Origin: Marichromatium bheemlicum
GTDB taxonomy: Bacteria; Pseudomonadota; Gammaproteobacteria; Chromatiales; Chromatiaceae
Length of the DNA stretch: 64,000 bases
Direction of reading: 5' to 3'
Assembly: GCF_012276755.1 (NCBI RefSeq)
Contig: NZ_JAAXKX010000002.1
Location: 62,001 to 126,000 of the forward strand
Part shown: positions 1 through 10,844 of the stretch, in pieces
Layout: each line of letters starts with the position of its first letter
Position numbering within the stretch: the first letter of the stretch is position 1
Notes under the pieces: model-generated
Databases searched by the model: none
What the model was told of the DNA's origin: nothing
What the model saw: the letters and a program-made list of their open reading frames with translations, nothing else
Translations under genes and position numbers: made by a program

Positions 1-914
1 TCGGCCAGGGTGAAGGGGATGTTCATCCACGAGCGCGACCCCGGGTCCACCGGGTTGCGATAGAAGTCGGAGGCATCGATGGTGTCGTAGAGCAACGCCG
101 CCTTGCGGGCGTTGACCTCGGCCATCGCCTCCAGGCCACCGCGCGCCTTGAGCCACTGGAACACCAGACCGGCCAGGTACCAGGCATAGGTCGGCGGGGT
201 GTTGTACATGGAGTCGGCGTCGGCGTGGACCTTATAGTCGAACATGGTCGGGGTCGCCGCCAGGGGCTGACCGAGCAGATCGTCACGAACGATGACGATG
301 GTCAGACCGGCCGGGCCGATGTTCTTCTGGGCGCCGGCATAGATCAACCCGAAACGCGAGACCTCGATCGGACGCGACAGCAGGGTCGAGGACATGTCGG
401 CGATCAGCGGCACCACGCCGGTCTCGGGGACATAGGAGAACTCGACCCCGGCGATGGTCTCGTTAGGGGTGTAGTGGACATAGGCCGCACGCTCGCCGCT
501 GAGCGCCAGCTCGTGCTGCGCCGGGGCCCGACCGAGCGGCTCGTCGACGGTGCTGGCGGCGACATTGACCGCGCAGTAGCGCCGCGCCTCGGCGATCGCC
601 TTCTTCGACCAGGTGCCGGTGTTGACGTAATCGGCCTCGCCCTTGCCGCGCAGCAGGTTCATCGGCACCATCGCGAACTGGCTCGAGGCCCCCCCCTGAA
701 GGAACAGCACCCGATAGTTGTCCGGGATGCCCAGCAGCTCGCGCAGGTCGGCCTCGGCACGTTCGGCGATGGCGACAAAGGCCTTGCCACGGTGGCTCAT
801 CTCGGCCACGCTGGTCCCCGTGCCCTGCCAGTCGAGCATCTCCTCGCGGGCCTGCTGCAGCACCGCTTCGGGCAGCATCGCTGGCCCGGCGCTGAAATTG
901 TACACTCGAGCCAT
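1..914 (-). CDS. serC: Phosphoserine aminotransferase SerC (3' end cut by window)
   Basis: PLP-dependent aminotransferase of serine synthesis. It converts 3-phosphohydroxypyruvate plus glutamate to phosphoserine, and also acts in the pyridoxal phosphate pathway. The visible 304 residues begin [19 protein letters not shown] and carry the family motifs GGASSQFA and [11 protein letters not shown], the latter holding the PLP lysine. The family is about 360 residues long, so roughly 55 C-terminal residues lie outside the left edge. The ATG at 914 follows a purine-rich GGGGAAGAG stretch. The gene lies 33 bases downstream of gyrA on the same strand, so co-transcription is likely. The gyrA-serC order is also found in Pseudomonas. 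Confidence 0.95.
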   Translation of the reverse strand, partial: MARVYNFSAGPAMLPEAVLQQAREEMLDWQGTGTSVAEMSHRGKAFVAIAERAEADLRELLGIPDNYRVLFLQGGASSQFAMVPMNLLRGKGEADYVNTGTWSKKAIAEARRYCAVNVAASTVDEPLGRAPAQHELALSGERAAYVHYTPNETIAGVEFSYVPETGVVPLIADMSSTLLSRPIEVSRFGLIYAGAQKNIGPAGLTIVIVRDDLLGQPLAATPTMFDYKVHADADSMYNTPPTYAWYLAGLVFQWLKARGGLEAMAEVNARKAALLYDTIDASDFYRNPVDPGSRSWMNIPFTLA

Positions 915-947
915 TCTCACTCTTCCCCTAACACAGAATCAGGATTG

Positions 948-3554
<2,607 letters not shown>

Positions 3555-3933
3555 GGGTGTGGTGAACCGGCTGTAAGCGTGCTTGAGGGAACCTCAGAGC
3601 GAGGCCCCTGATGCGTGTTCTGAACCTGTCGATTCTACCACGCCGCGCCAAGCCACGCTGGAGACGATCCGCTGGGCGGGGAAGCAGCGACCAGGGAAGA
3701 TCGAACCGCCGAGAGGATCAAACCGCCAAGGCGCGAAGGGCGCGAAGATGGAGAAAGGCTTCCAGCCGCCAGCTTCCAGTGAAGGGGCTGGGTTGTCTCG
3801 TCGCGTCGCGGTCGACCGCAAACCGACACTGGAGGCTGCTTGCTGAAGACTGGTCGCTTTCTTCGCGCACTTTGCGGCTTTGCGGTTCAATCTCCTGGCG
3901 GCTGGCGGCTGGCGGCTGGCAGCGACCCTCCAT
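3555..3933. other. 379-base gene-free gap between gyrA and the EAL gene
   Basis: I see no credible gene in this stretch, which lies upstream of gyrA and downstream of the EAL-protein gene. It holds a pair of inverted short repeat copies (listed separately) and a GC-rich tandem GGCGGCT run at about 3896-3919. The gyrA promoter must lie in the part next to 3554, but I could not pick a convincing -35/-10 pair. Confidence 0.6.
3717..3890. repeat. Paired inverted copies of a dispersed GAACCGCAAAG-type repeat (locus 1)
   Basis: One copy reads left to right at 3717-3747 (core ACCGCCAAGGCGCGAAGG). A second copy reads on the opposite strand at 3855-3890 (core GAACCGCAAAGCCGCAAAG, then TGCGCGAAGAAAGCG). 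The same family occurs, again as an inverted pair, at 7563-7704. The arms are imperfect, so this is not a simple terminator stem. A short tandem GGCGGCT run abuts the right copy at 3896-3919. No reading frame or transposase is associated. Confidence 0.7.
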
Positions 3934-4983
3934 TCAGCCCCCAGCCACCCCGGGACCGGGGCGTCCGAACAGATAGCCCTGGGCCAGGTCGGCGCCATGG
4001 CGGCGAACGTAGTCGAGTTCGGCCTCGGTCTCGATGCCCTCGGCGAGGAGTTCGATGTCGAGTTCAGCGGCGATACCGGCGAGGGCGCGGTAGATCGATT
4101 GGCGAGCGGGATCGCGATCGATGTCGCGGATGATCTCCATGTCGACCTTGATGATATCCGGGCGCAGCTGGGCGAGCAGGTTGAGCGAGGCGTAACCGCT
4201 GCCGACGTCGTCGAGCGCCACCCGGTAGCCGGCGTCGCGATAGAAATCGAGGATACGCTTGAGGTGCTCGGTGTCGCCGACGCGCTCGGTCTCGACCACC
4301 TCGAAGACGATCCGACCGGGATCGATGCCGAGCTTGCGCGCCCAACCGACGGTGCTGCGCAGACAGTGCACCGGGTCGTAGATAGCCGTCGGCAGGAAGT
4401 TGATGAACAGCAGTCCGTCGAGCCCCTGGGCGGCGGCGCAGTGCAGTGCCGCGGCGCGCGCCTGGCGGTCGACCTGGAACAACAGGTCGTTGGCCGCAGC
4501 CAGCGAGAAGATCTCGCCCGGGAACATCAACCCACCGTCCGGCAGCCGCCCGCGCAGCAGCGCCTCGTGCCCGACCACGGCGCCGTCGGCGATCGAGACG
4601 ATCGGCTGGAACCAACTGACGAAGCGCTGATATTCGAGGATCTCGAGCAACGGACGCGCCGCCAGCAGGGAGAACCAGCGCTCCAGCGAATGGGCACGGG
4701 TGAAGGCGTGGAAATCCAGGTCCTCGCCCGGGGGGAGCAACAACGCCAGGATGCCCTCGCGCTCCAGGGCGTTGAACGGTTGCTCGACCCGCAGCCGCTC
4801 GAGGAAGCCGAGCAGGCAGGTGTCGGGCAAGCGCACCACCATCCCCTCGACCCGGTGGACCAGCAGCGCCTGCTCGAGATAGTCGAGACACTTGTCGCGC
4901 AGCTCGCGTACCGCGAAGGTCAGCAACAGCTCGCCCCGCGCCGAGGCCGTCAGGGGCAGCGTCTGGCAACGTGGACAGGCCAT
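3934..4983 (-). CDS. EAL-domain cyclic-di-GMP phosphodiesterase with novel N-terminal region
   Basis: Predicted soluble phosphodiesterase that linearises cyclic di-GMP, 349 residues. The EAL domain fills roughly residues 115-345 and keeps the full catalytic set: GHEALLRG, FINFLP, FEVVETE, ALDDVGSG, IKVDME, LLAEGIE and AQGYLFGRP. The first 110 residues begin MACPRCQTLPL with a CxxC pair and match no domain I recognise; no membrane segment is seen. An upstream in-frame ATG at 4995 is possible. I chose 4983 because a GGAG sits six bases before it, while 4995 lacks a Shine-Dalgarno. The gene stands alone between two gaps, so its input signal is unknown. Confidence 0.9.
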   Translation of the reverse strand: MACPRCQTLPLTASARGELLLTFAVRELRDKCLDYLEQALLVHRVEGMVVRLPDTCLLGFLERLRVEQPFNALEREGILALLLPPGEDLDFHAFTRAHSLERWFSLLAARPLLEILEYQRFVSWFQPIVSIADGAVVGHEALLRGRLPDGGLMFPGEIFSLAAANDLLFQVDRQARAAALHCAAAQGLDGLLFINFLPTAIYDPVHCLRSTVGWARKLGIDPGRIVFEVVETERVGDTEHLKRILDFYRDAGYRVALDDVGSGYASLNLLAQLRPDIIKVDMEIIRDIDRDPARQSIYRALAGIAAELDIELLAEGIETEAELDYVRRHGADLAQGYLFGRPGPGVAGG

Positions 4984-5092
4984 GAGGGTCTCCATCTGTG
5001 AGGATCGCGGATCAGGAACCGGGGCCCAGCGCGCCGCCCCCTTGATCTATGGATAACAGGCGCGCGGCCCAAGGTCCAATCCGACGCCGGCC

Positions 5093-6148
5093 TCAGCCCA
5101 TCAACGCGCGCATCCGCTCGGGGGTTGGTTCGAGCACCACCCCGCGCTCGGTGACGATGGCATCGACCAGCGCCGCCGGGGTGACGTCGAACACCGGGTT
5201 GCGCGCCGCGCAACCCGCGGGCGCCACCGGGTTGCCACCGCAGCCGAGCAGCTCGGCCGAATCGCGCTCCTCGATCGGGATCTCGGCGCCGGTGGCCAGC
5301 CCCATGTCGATGGTCGAGGTCGGCGCCGCGACCATGAAACGGATGCCGTGATGACGCGCCATCACCGCCAGACCATAGGTGCCGATCTTGTTGGCGACGT
5401 CGCCGTTGGCGGTGATGCGATCGGCGCCGACCACCACCCAGCCGACCCGCCCCTGCGCCATCAGGCTGGCGGCGGCGCAGTCGGCCTGAAGGGTGACCGG
5501 GATGTCGTCCTGCATCAACTCCCAGGCGGTCAGTCGCGCGCCCTGCATCCACGGCCGGGTCTCGTCAGCATAGACGCGCTCGACCTTACCCGCGGCGTGC
5601 GCGGCGCGCACCACGCCGAGCGCGGTGCCATAGCCGCCGGTGGCCAGCGCGCCGGCGTTGCAGTGGGTAATGATCTCGGTCGGCGCGGTGATCAGCGCCG
5701 CGCCCAGCTCACCGATACGCCGATTGGACGCTCGATCCTCCTCGTGCACCGCGCGCGCCTCGGCGAGCAGCGCGGCAAAGGGGTCGGTGGCGTCCAGGGT
5801 GGCGATCAGCGCGCGCATCCGCCGGATCGCCCAGAATAGGTTGACCGCCGTCGGACGCGACCCGGCGAGCCGCTCCAGATCACCCTCGATGGCCTGCTTC
5901 CAACCCGCCCCGGCGGCGGCGAAGGCGGTGCGCCCGGCGAGCGCCACACCATAGGCCGCGGCCACACCGATCGCCGGCGCGCCCCGCACCACCATGTCGC
6001 GGATCGCCTCGGCGACGGCGCTGGCATCGTCATAGGCCAGCACCTCGATGCGCGCGGGCAGCACCCGCTGGTCGAGCAGATAGAGACGATCATCCTGCCA
6101 GCGCACGGCGTCATCGGGGGTAGGGACGAACGGGGTTGCAGTTTCCAT
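5093..6148 (-). CDS. mtnA: S-methyl-5-thioribose-1-phosphate isomerase
   Basis: Isomerises methylthioribose-1-phosphate to methylthioribulose-1-phosphate in salvage of the methylthioadenosine left over from polyamine synthesis. The 351-residue protein has the eIF2B-like fold signatures [35 protein letters not shown] (catalytic Cys) and [20 protein letters not shown] (catalytic Asp). The ATG at 6148 is chosen because AAGGAG lies just before it. An in-frame upstream extension has no such site and no homology. It is transcribed away from mtaD across a 70-base shared promoter region. In Pseudomonas aeruginosa the same pair lies next to gyrA. Confidence 0.95.
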   Translation of the reverse strand: METATPFVPTPDDAVRWQDDRLYLLDQRVLPARIEVLAYDDASAVAEAIRDMVVRGAPAIGVAAAYGVALAGRTAFAAAGAGWKQAIEGDLERLAGSRPTAVNLFWAIRRMRALIATLDATDPFAALLAEARAVHEEDRASNRRIGELGAALITAPTEIITHCNAGALATGGYGTALGVVRAAHAAGKVERVYADETRPWMQGARLTAWELMQDDIPVTLQADCAAASLMAQGRVGWVVVGADRITANGDVANKIGTYGLAVMARHHGIRFMVAAPTSTIDMGLATGAEIPIEERDSAELLGCGGNPVAPAGCAARNPVFDVTPAALVDAIVTERGVVLEPTPERMRALMG

Positions 6149-6218
6149 CAAAGGCTCCTTGTGGCATTTTGCGCGCATTGTCCCCGATTTTGCCGCAGTC
6201 ACCAAAGGACCCCTATCG

Positions 6219-7535
6219 ATGCAAGCCGAGCTCCTCATTCATGCCCCGTGGATTCTCCCGGTCGACGCCGCCGACAGCCAGCTCGACGACCATGCGATCG
6301 CGGTGTCCGAGGGGCGTATCCAGGCACTACTGCCCTCGACCGAGGCGCGCGCCAGCATCGAGGCGCAGCGGGTGATCGAACTCCCCGGCCACGTGCTCAC
6401 CCCGGGGCTGGTCAATGCCCACACCCACGCGGCGATGAGCCTGATGCGCGGGCTCGCCGATGACCTGCCGCTGATGACCTGGCTGCACGAGCACATCTGG
6501 CCGGCCGAGCAGCGCTGGGTCGAACCCGGCTTCGTCGGCGACGGCACCCGCCTGGCGGTACTCGAGATGCTGCGCGGCGGCGTGACCTGCTACAACGACA
6601 TGTACTTCCACCCCGAGGTCAGCGCCCAGGTCACCGCAGAGGCGGGGATGCGCGCGGTCATCGGCATGATCGTGATCGACTTCCCCACCGGCTATGCCGC
6701 CGACGCCGACGGCTATATCGCCAAGGGGCTGGCACTGCACGAGCGCTATCGCGGCCACCCGCTGATCCGCGTCGCCTTCGCCCCGCACTCGCCCTATACC
6801 GTCTCCGACGCGCCGTTGAGCCGGGTGCGCACCCTCGCCGACCAGCTCGAGATCCCGATCCACATCCATGTCCACGAGACCCGCGACGAGGTCACACAGT
6901 CGCTGCGCGATCACGGCCAGCGACCGCTGGCGCGGCTCGACCGACTCGGGCTGCTCGACCCGTCGCTGCTGGCGGTGCACATGACCCAGCTCGAGGACGC
7001 CGAGATTGAGCGGCTCGTCGCCACCGGCGCCCATGTCGTTCACTGCCCCGAGTCCAACCTCAAGCTCGCCAGCGGCTTCTGTCCGCTCGCCAAACTGCTC
7101 GAGGCCGGGGTCAACGTCGCCCTCGGCACCGATGGCGCGGCCAGCAACAACGATCTCAGCATGCTCGGCGAAATGCGCACCGCCGCGCTACTCGCCAAGG
7201 GCGTCTCCGGCTCGGCCGCCGCCGTCCCGGCGAGCGCCGCGCTGCGCATGGCCACCATCAACGGCGCGCGCGCCCTCGGGCTCGATGAGGAGATCGGCTC
7301 GCTCGAGGTCGGCAAGGCCGCCGACATCGTCGCCATCGACCTCGGCGACGCCCACACCCAGCCGGTCTACCACCCCGCCTCACAGCTGGTCTACGCCGCC
7401 AGTAGTCATCAGGTCCGCCAGGTCTGGATCAACGGCCGCCAGGTGCTGCGCGACGGCGCCCCCACCCAGCTCGACGCCGCCGACACCTTCGCCCGCGCCC
7501 GCACCTGGGGCGAGCGCCTGGCCGCACGCGATTGA
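6219..7535 (+). CDS. mtaD: 5-methylthioadenosine/S-adenosylhomocysteine deaminase
   Basis: Amidohydrolase of the TRZ/ATZ family that deaminates methylthioadenosine (and possibly S-adenosylhomocysteine) to the inosine derivative. The 438-residue protein shows the metal motifs [17 protein letters not shown] and [15 protein letters not shown] in the expected order. The ATG at 6219 follows AAAGGA. Divergent mtnA supplies a later step. A phosphorylase linking the two, MtiP or MtnP, is not in the window. The Pseudomonas synteny would put ubiG after this gene; here a repeat-bearing gap and tmcA follow instead. Confidence 0.92.
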   Translation: MQAELLIHAPWILPVDAADSQLDDHAIAVSEGRIQALLPSTEARASIEAQRVIELPGHVLTPGLVNAHTHAAMSLMRGLADDLPLMTWLHEHIWPAEQRWVEPGFVGDGTRLAVLEMLRGGVTCYNDMYFHPEVSAQVTAEAGMRAVIGMIVIDFPTGYAADADGYIAKGLALHERYRGHPLIRVAFAPHSPYTVSDAPLSRVRTLADQLEIPIHIHVHETRDEVTQSLRDHGQRPLARLDRLGLLDPSLLAVHMTQLEDAEIERLVATGAHVVHCPESNLKLASGFCPLAKLLEAGVNVALGTDGAASNNDLSMLGEMRTAALLAKGVSGSAAAVPASAALRMATINGARALGLDEEIGSLEVGKAADIVAIDLGDAHTQPVYHPASQLVYAASSHQVRQVWINGRQVLRDGAPTQLDAADTFARARTWGERLAARD

Positions 7536-7562
7536 GCGCCGCCGGGGGACAATTGCAAGCTG

Positions 7563-7704
7563 TTGAACCGCAAAGACGCGAAGGGCGCAAAGAAAGCGAC
7601 TGTTTGCCGTGGGAGGCGGTATACAAGCGTTGTGATCATCGCCAGATCGCCTCTCCTCCAGCAGCCTTTCATCCCTTCGTGTGCATCGCGTCTTTGCGGT
7701 TCAA
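7563..7704. repeat. Paired inverted copies of a dispersed GAACCGCAAAG-type repeat (locus 2)
   Basis: The 201-base gap between mtaD and tmcA holds one forward copy at 7563-7598 (TTGAACCGCAAAGACGCG, then AAGGGCGCAAAGAAAGCG). A reverse-strand copy lies at 7673-7704, sharing the 18-base core TTGAACCGCAAAGACGCG exactly. The outer ends face each other across about 75 bases. The arrangement mirrors the pair at 3717-3890, which suggests a mobile or structured intergenic element rather than a chance match. Confidence 0.75.
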
Positions 7705-7736
7705 ACCGCTGGCGAGCGAAGGCTGACGCCTGAACC

Positions 7737-9884
7737 ATGCCGAGCCCGTCACCACAAGCAACGGCCATCGTCGCGCTGGCGCGGGCGCTACGCGCCGAGG
7801 CGCTGGGGTGTCGACAGCGCCGGATGTTGCTGGTCAGCGGCGAGGTCGGCTGGTGTGAGCGTCAGGCGCTGGCGGTGCTCGCGGCGCTACCGGGGCTGGC
7901 GACGACCTGGCTCTCGGCACGCGCGAGCCCACCCCAGGCTGAACCGCTGGGCGCTGCCCGCAAGCTGCTCGGGCGCGAACTCGCCCTGCTGGTCTACGAC
8001 GCCCACGGCGGCTTCGACCCCGACGCCTTCGGCGCCGCCACCGGCGCGCTGATCGGCGGTGGGCTGTTGCTGCTGCTGACCCCACCGCTGGCCGACTGGT
8101 CGACCCTGACCGACCCGCAGACCGCGCGCCTCGCCCCCTGGCCCCATCCGCCACAACCGGGCGGGCGCTTCATCGCGCGGCTGGCGCGGGTGCTGGCGAG
8201 CGACCCCGCGCTGGTCCATATCGACCAGTCGCAGCCCCCTGCCCACTGGCCGCAACCCGACACCCCCGCGCCGGCCCCGGCCCTGGCGCCAACCGCCGAC
8301 GCCGAGGGCGCGGCGAGCGCCGATCAGGCGCGGGCGATCGCGGCGGTGCTGCGGGTGGCGCGCGGGCGCGCTCATCGCCCACTGGTGCTCAGCGCCCATC
8401 GCGGGCGCGGCAAGAGCACGGCGCTCGGTATCGCCGCGCGGCGGCTGCTCGCCGAGGCCGAGGACTATCGCATCCTCGTCACCGCCCCCAACCGGGGCGC
8501 GGCAGCAACCCTGCTCGGACACGCCGGCCGCCACCCGGGGCTCGACTTCGTCGCCCCCGCCGACCTGCTCGACCGCCACCCCGCTGCCGATCTGGTGCTG
8601 GTCGACGAGGCCGCGGCGATCCCTGCGCCCCTGCTCGAGGGACTGCTGCACCGCTACCGGCGACTGGTGTTCGCCGCCACCGTCCACGGCTACGAGGGCA
8701 CCGGCCGGGGGTTCGCGCTGCGCTTTCGCGATGCGCTCGAGCGCCACACCCCGGGGTGGCGGCTCGAACGGCTCGAACAACCGATCCGCTGGGCCGCGCA
8801 CGACCCGCTCGAGGCGCTGGGCTTCCGCGCCCTGCTGCTCGATGCGGCCATCCCCGCGATCGACCCACCGACCAGCGGGGGACTCGCGGGCATCACCTGC
8901 GAACGCCTCGATCGTGACACCCTGGCCGCGGACGAGGCCACGCTCGGGGCACTGTTCGGGCTGCTGGTCCAGGCCCACTACCAGACCCGCCCGGCGGACC
9001 TGCGGATGCTGCTCGACGGCCCCGGGGTGCGAGTCTATGCCTGTCGGCTCGCGGGCCGGGTGGTGGCGACCCTGATCGCCAGCGCCGAGGGCGGCATCGA
9101 CGACCCGGCGCTGCGCGCGGCGATCTTCGAGGGGCGCCGGCGCCCGCGCGGCCATCTGCTGCCGCAGACCCTCTCGGCCCATGCCGGGCTAGCCGAGGCC
9201 CCGGCGCTGCGCGCACTGCGGGTGGTGCGCATCGCCACCCACCCGGCGCTGCGGCGGCACGGACTGGGCACGCGGCTACTGACGACCCTGCAGACGGCGG
9301 CACGCGCCGAGGGCCTCGATCTGGTCGGCACCAGCTTCGGCGCCACCCCCGAGCTGCTCGCCTTCTGGCGCGGCCAGGGCTGGCGACTGGCGCAGATCGG
9401 CACCAGCCGCAACGCCGCCAGCGGCGAACACGCAGTGGTGCTGCTCGCGGCCTGCTCGGCGGCGGGTGAACGGCTGGTGATCCGTGCCGAGCGCCGGCTC
9501 GGTGCGCGGATCGGGGTCCTGCTCGCCGGGCCGTTGTGCGCTCTCGCCCCCGGGACCGCACTGGCATTACTCACCGCGCTGCCCCCAGGCGCCGACAACA
9601 GCGCCGAGGACGGCGCCGAACTCATGGCCTTCGCCACCGCCCACCGCACCCTCGAGGCCAGTCTGGCCCCACTGGCCGCATTGGTGCGGGCCCGCCTCGC
9701 CGCCGCCCTGCGAGCAGGACGGATCGAACCGAACGCGGCTTCGTTACTGGTCGCCGTCGCACTGCAGTTACGGCCGCCCGCACGGCTGATCGAGTACGAC
9801 CGGGCCAGCGGTCGTGAGGCCCTGATCGAGCGCGTCCGTGACGCGGCCGCGCAGCTGCTCGACTCGACACCCCATACACGATGA
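7737..9884 (+). CDS. tmcA: tRNA(Met) cytidine acetyltransferase TmcA
   Basis: Installs N4-acetylcytidine at the wobble position of elongator tRNA-Met, using ATP or GTP and acetyl-CoA. At 715 residues it is close to the E. coli length. The order is an N-terminal DUF1726-like region, an RNA-helicase-like module with Walker A RGRGKS (Lys226) and DEAA (290-293), a GNAT acetyltransferase core around 495-515 (RIATHPALRRHGLGTRLL), and a C-terminal tRNA-binding region. The ATG at 7737 begins a protein that aligns from its N-terminus with the family. The gene is single, between a repeat-bearing gap and a peroxiredoxin gene. Confidence 0.93.
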   Translation: MPSPSPQATAIVALARALRAEALGCRQRRMLLVSGEVGWCERQALAVLAALPGLATTWLSARASPPQAEPLGAARKLLGRELALLVYDAHGGFDPDAFGAATGALIGGGLLLLLTPPLADWSTLTDPQTARLAPWPHPPQPGGRFIARLARVLASDPALVHIDQSQPPAHWPQPDTPAPAPALAPTADAEGAASADQARAIAAVLRVARGRAHRPLVLSAHRGRGKSTALGIAARRLLAEAEDYRILVTAPNRGAAATLLGHAGRHPGLDFVAPADLLDRHPAADLVLVDEAAAIPAPLLEGLLHRYRRLVFAATVHGYEGTGRGFALRFRDALERHTPGWRLERLEQPIRWAAHDPLEALGFRALLLDAAIPAIDPPTSGGLAGITCERLDRDTLAADEATLGALFGLLVQAHYQTRPADLRMLLDGPGVRVYACRLAGRVVATLIASAEGGIDDPALRAAIFEGRRRPRGHLLPQTLSAHAGLAEAPALRALRVVRIATHPALRRHGLGTRLLTTLQTAARAEGLDLVGTSFGATPELLAFWRGQGWRLAQIGTSRNAASGEHAVVLLAACSAAGERLVIRAERRLGARIGVLLAGPLCALAPGTALALLTALPPGADNSAEDGAELMAFATAHRTLEASLAPLAALVRARLAAALRAGRIEPNAASLLVAVALQLRPPARLIEYDRASGREALIERVRDAAAQLLDSTPHTR

Positions 9885-10036
9885 CGATCGATTGACAAAC
9901 CTCAATCAGAAGGACCGATCGCCATCATCCACACAAACGATTTCCCTCTAATCAACGGGGTCAATAAGCTAGTCCCTGTCCACCGGCACCGAGCCGGGAC
10001 TCTGAATCAGCCCCCAATGTTTAGAGGAATCACCGC

Positions 10037-10696
10037 ATGACCACCGAGACCCAGAACACCACCGCCCCCGCCATGCCGCGCCTCAACGAGCCGGCACCGG
10101 CCTTCGACGCCGTCACCACCCACGGTCGACGCACCCTGGAGGACTATCGCGGTCGCTGGCTGGTGTTGTTCTCCCACCCCGCGGACTTCACCCCGGTGTG
10201 CACCACCGAGTTCATGGCCTTCGCCAAGCGCCAGTCCGACTTCCAGGCACTCGATTGCGAGCTGCTGGGGCTGTCGATCGACAGTCACTTCAGCCATGTT
10301 GCCTGGATGCGCAACATCAAGGAGCGCTTCGGCGTCGAGATCGGCTTCCCGATCATCGCCGACCTGTCGATGCGGGTCGCCCACGACTACGGCATGATCC
10401 AGCCGGGCGCCAGCGACACCTCGGCGGTACGCGCGACCTTCGTCATCGACCCCCAGGGGGTGCTGCGCGCCATGCTCTACTACCCGATGAGCAATGGCCG
10501 CTCGGTCGATGAGATCCTGCGCCTGCTGCGCGCGCTGCAGACCACCGACACCCATGGAGTCGCCACCCCGGAGAACTGGCACCAGGGCGAGGCCGTGATC
10601 GTGCCCCCGCCGGCCACCGTCGAGGCCGTCGAGCAGCGTGTCGCCGACAGTGACTGTGAGTGCACCGACTGGTACTTCTGCACCAAGCAGCTCTGA
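10037..10696 (+). CDS. Peroxiredoxin, Prx6/1-Cys-like subfamily
   Basis: Cytosolic thiol peroxidase that reduces hydrogen peroxide and organic peroxides. The 219-residue protein has the peroxidatic Cys55 in HPADFTPVCTTEF. The long C-terminal arm typical of the Prx6 group (ending near MLYYPMSNGRSVDEILRLL and ENWHQGEAVIVPP) is present. Three further cysteines, Cys207, Cys209 and Cys215, cluster at the end (DCECTDWYFCTKQL). This resembles archaeal Prx6 enzymes that use C-terminal cysteines for resolution. The upstream gap has a perfect TTGACA at 9892-9897 but no good -10 at the right distance, and I see no OxyR site. A strong hairpin follows the gene. Confidence 0.92.
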   Translation: MTTETQNTTAPAMPRLNEPAPAFDAVTTHGRRTLEDYRGRWLVLFSHPADFTPVCTTEFMAFAKRQSDFQALDCELLGLSIDSHFSHVAWMRNIKERFGVEIGFPIIADLSMRVAHDYGMIQPGASDTSAVRATFVIDPQGVLRAMLYYPMSNGRSVDEILRLLRALQTTDTHGVATPENWHQGEAVIVPPPATVEAVEQRVADSDCECTDWYFCTKQL

Positions 10697-10782
10697 GCGA
10701 GGCGCCCTGCGCCAGCCGGCACCGGGCGCATGACACCACCTGGAAGCGGCTGAGAAGCGACCACATCTAGTCCATCGAGAAC

Positions 10783-10819
10783 GCTGCACCGGATCGAGCC
10801 CCGCTCGACCCGGTGCAGC
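10783..10819 (+). terminator. 16-base-pair hairpin between the peroxiredoxin and BLUF-sensor genes
   Basis: The arms GCTGCACCGG (10783-10792) and CCGGTGCAGC (10810-10819) pair perfectly. They continue inward, after one mismatch, into TCGAGC-CCC-GCTCGA. There is no T tract, so it could be a Rho-assisted terminator of the peroxiredoxin transcript. It ends only 25 bases before the next start codon, so it could instead control expression of the sensor. Confidence 0.7.
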
Positions 10820-10844
10820 CCAATCCAGCTCGATCAGGACTCGC

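Noticed and set aside
3896-3919. Tandem GGCGGCT units as a possible CRISPR or phase-variable repeat
   Set aside because: There are only about three units of seven bases without spacers, outside any reading frame; too short for either.
9892-9920. Sigma-70 promoter for the peroxiredoxin gene starting at a perfect TTGACA
   Set aside because: No acceptable -10 lies 16 to 18 bases downstream, so I did not list it as a promoter.
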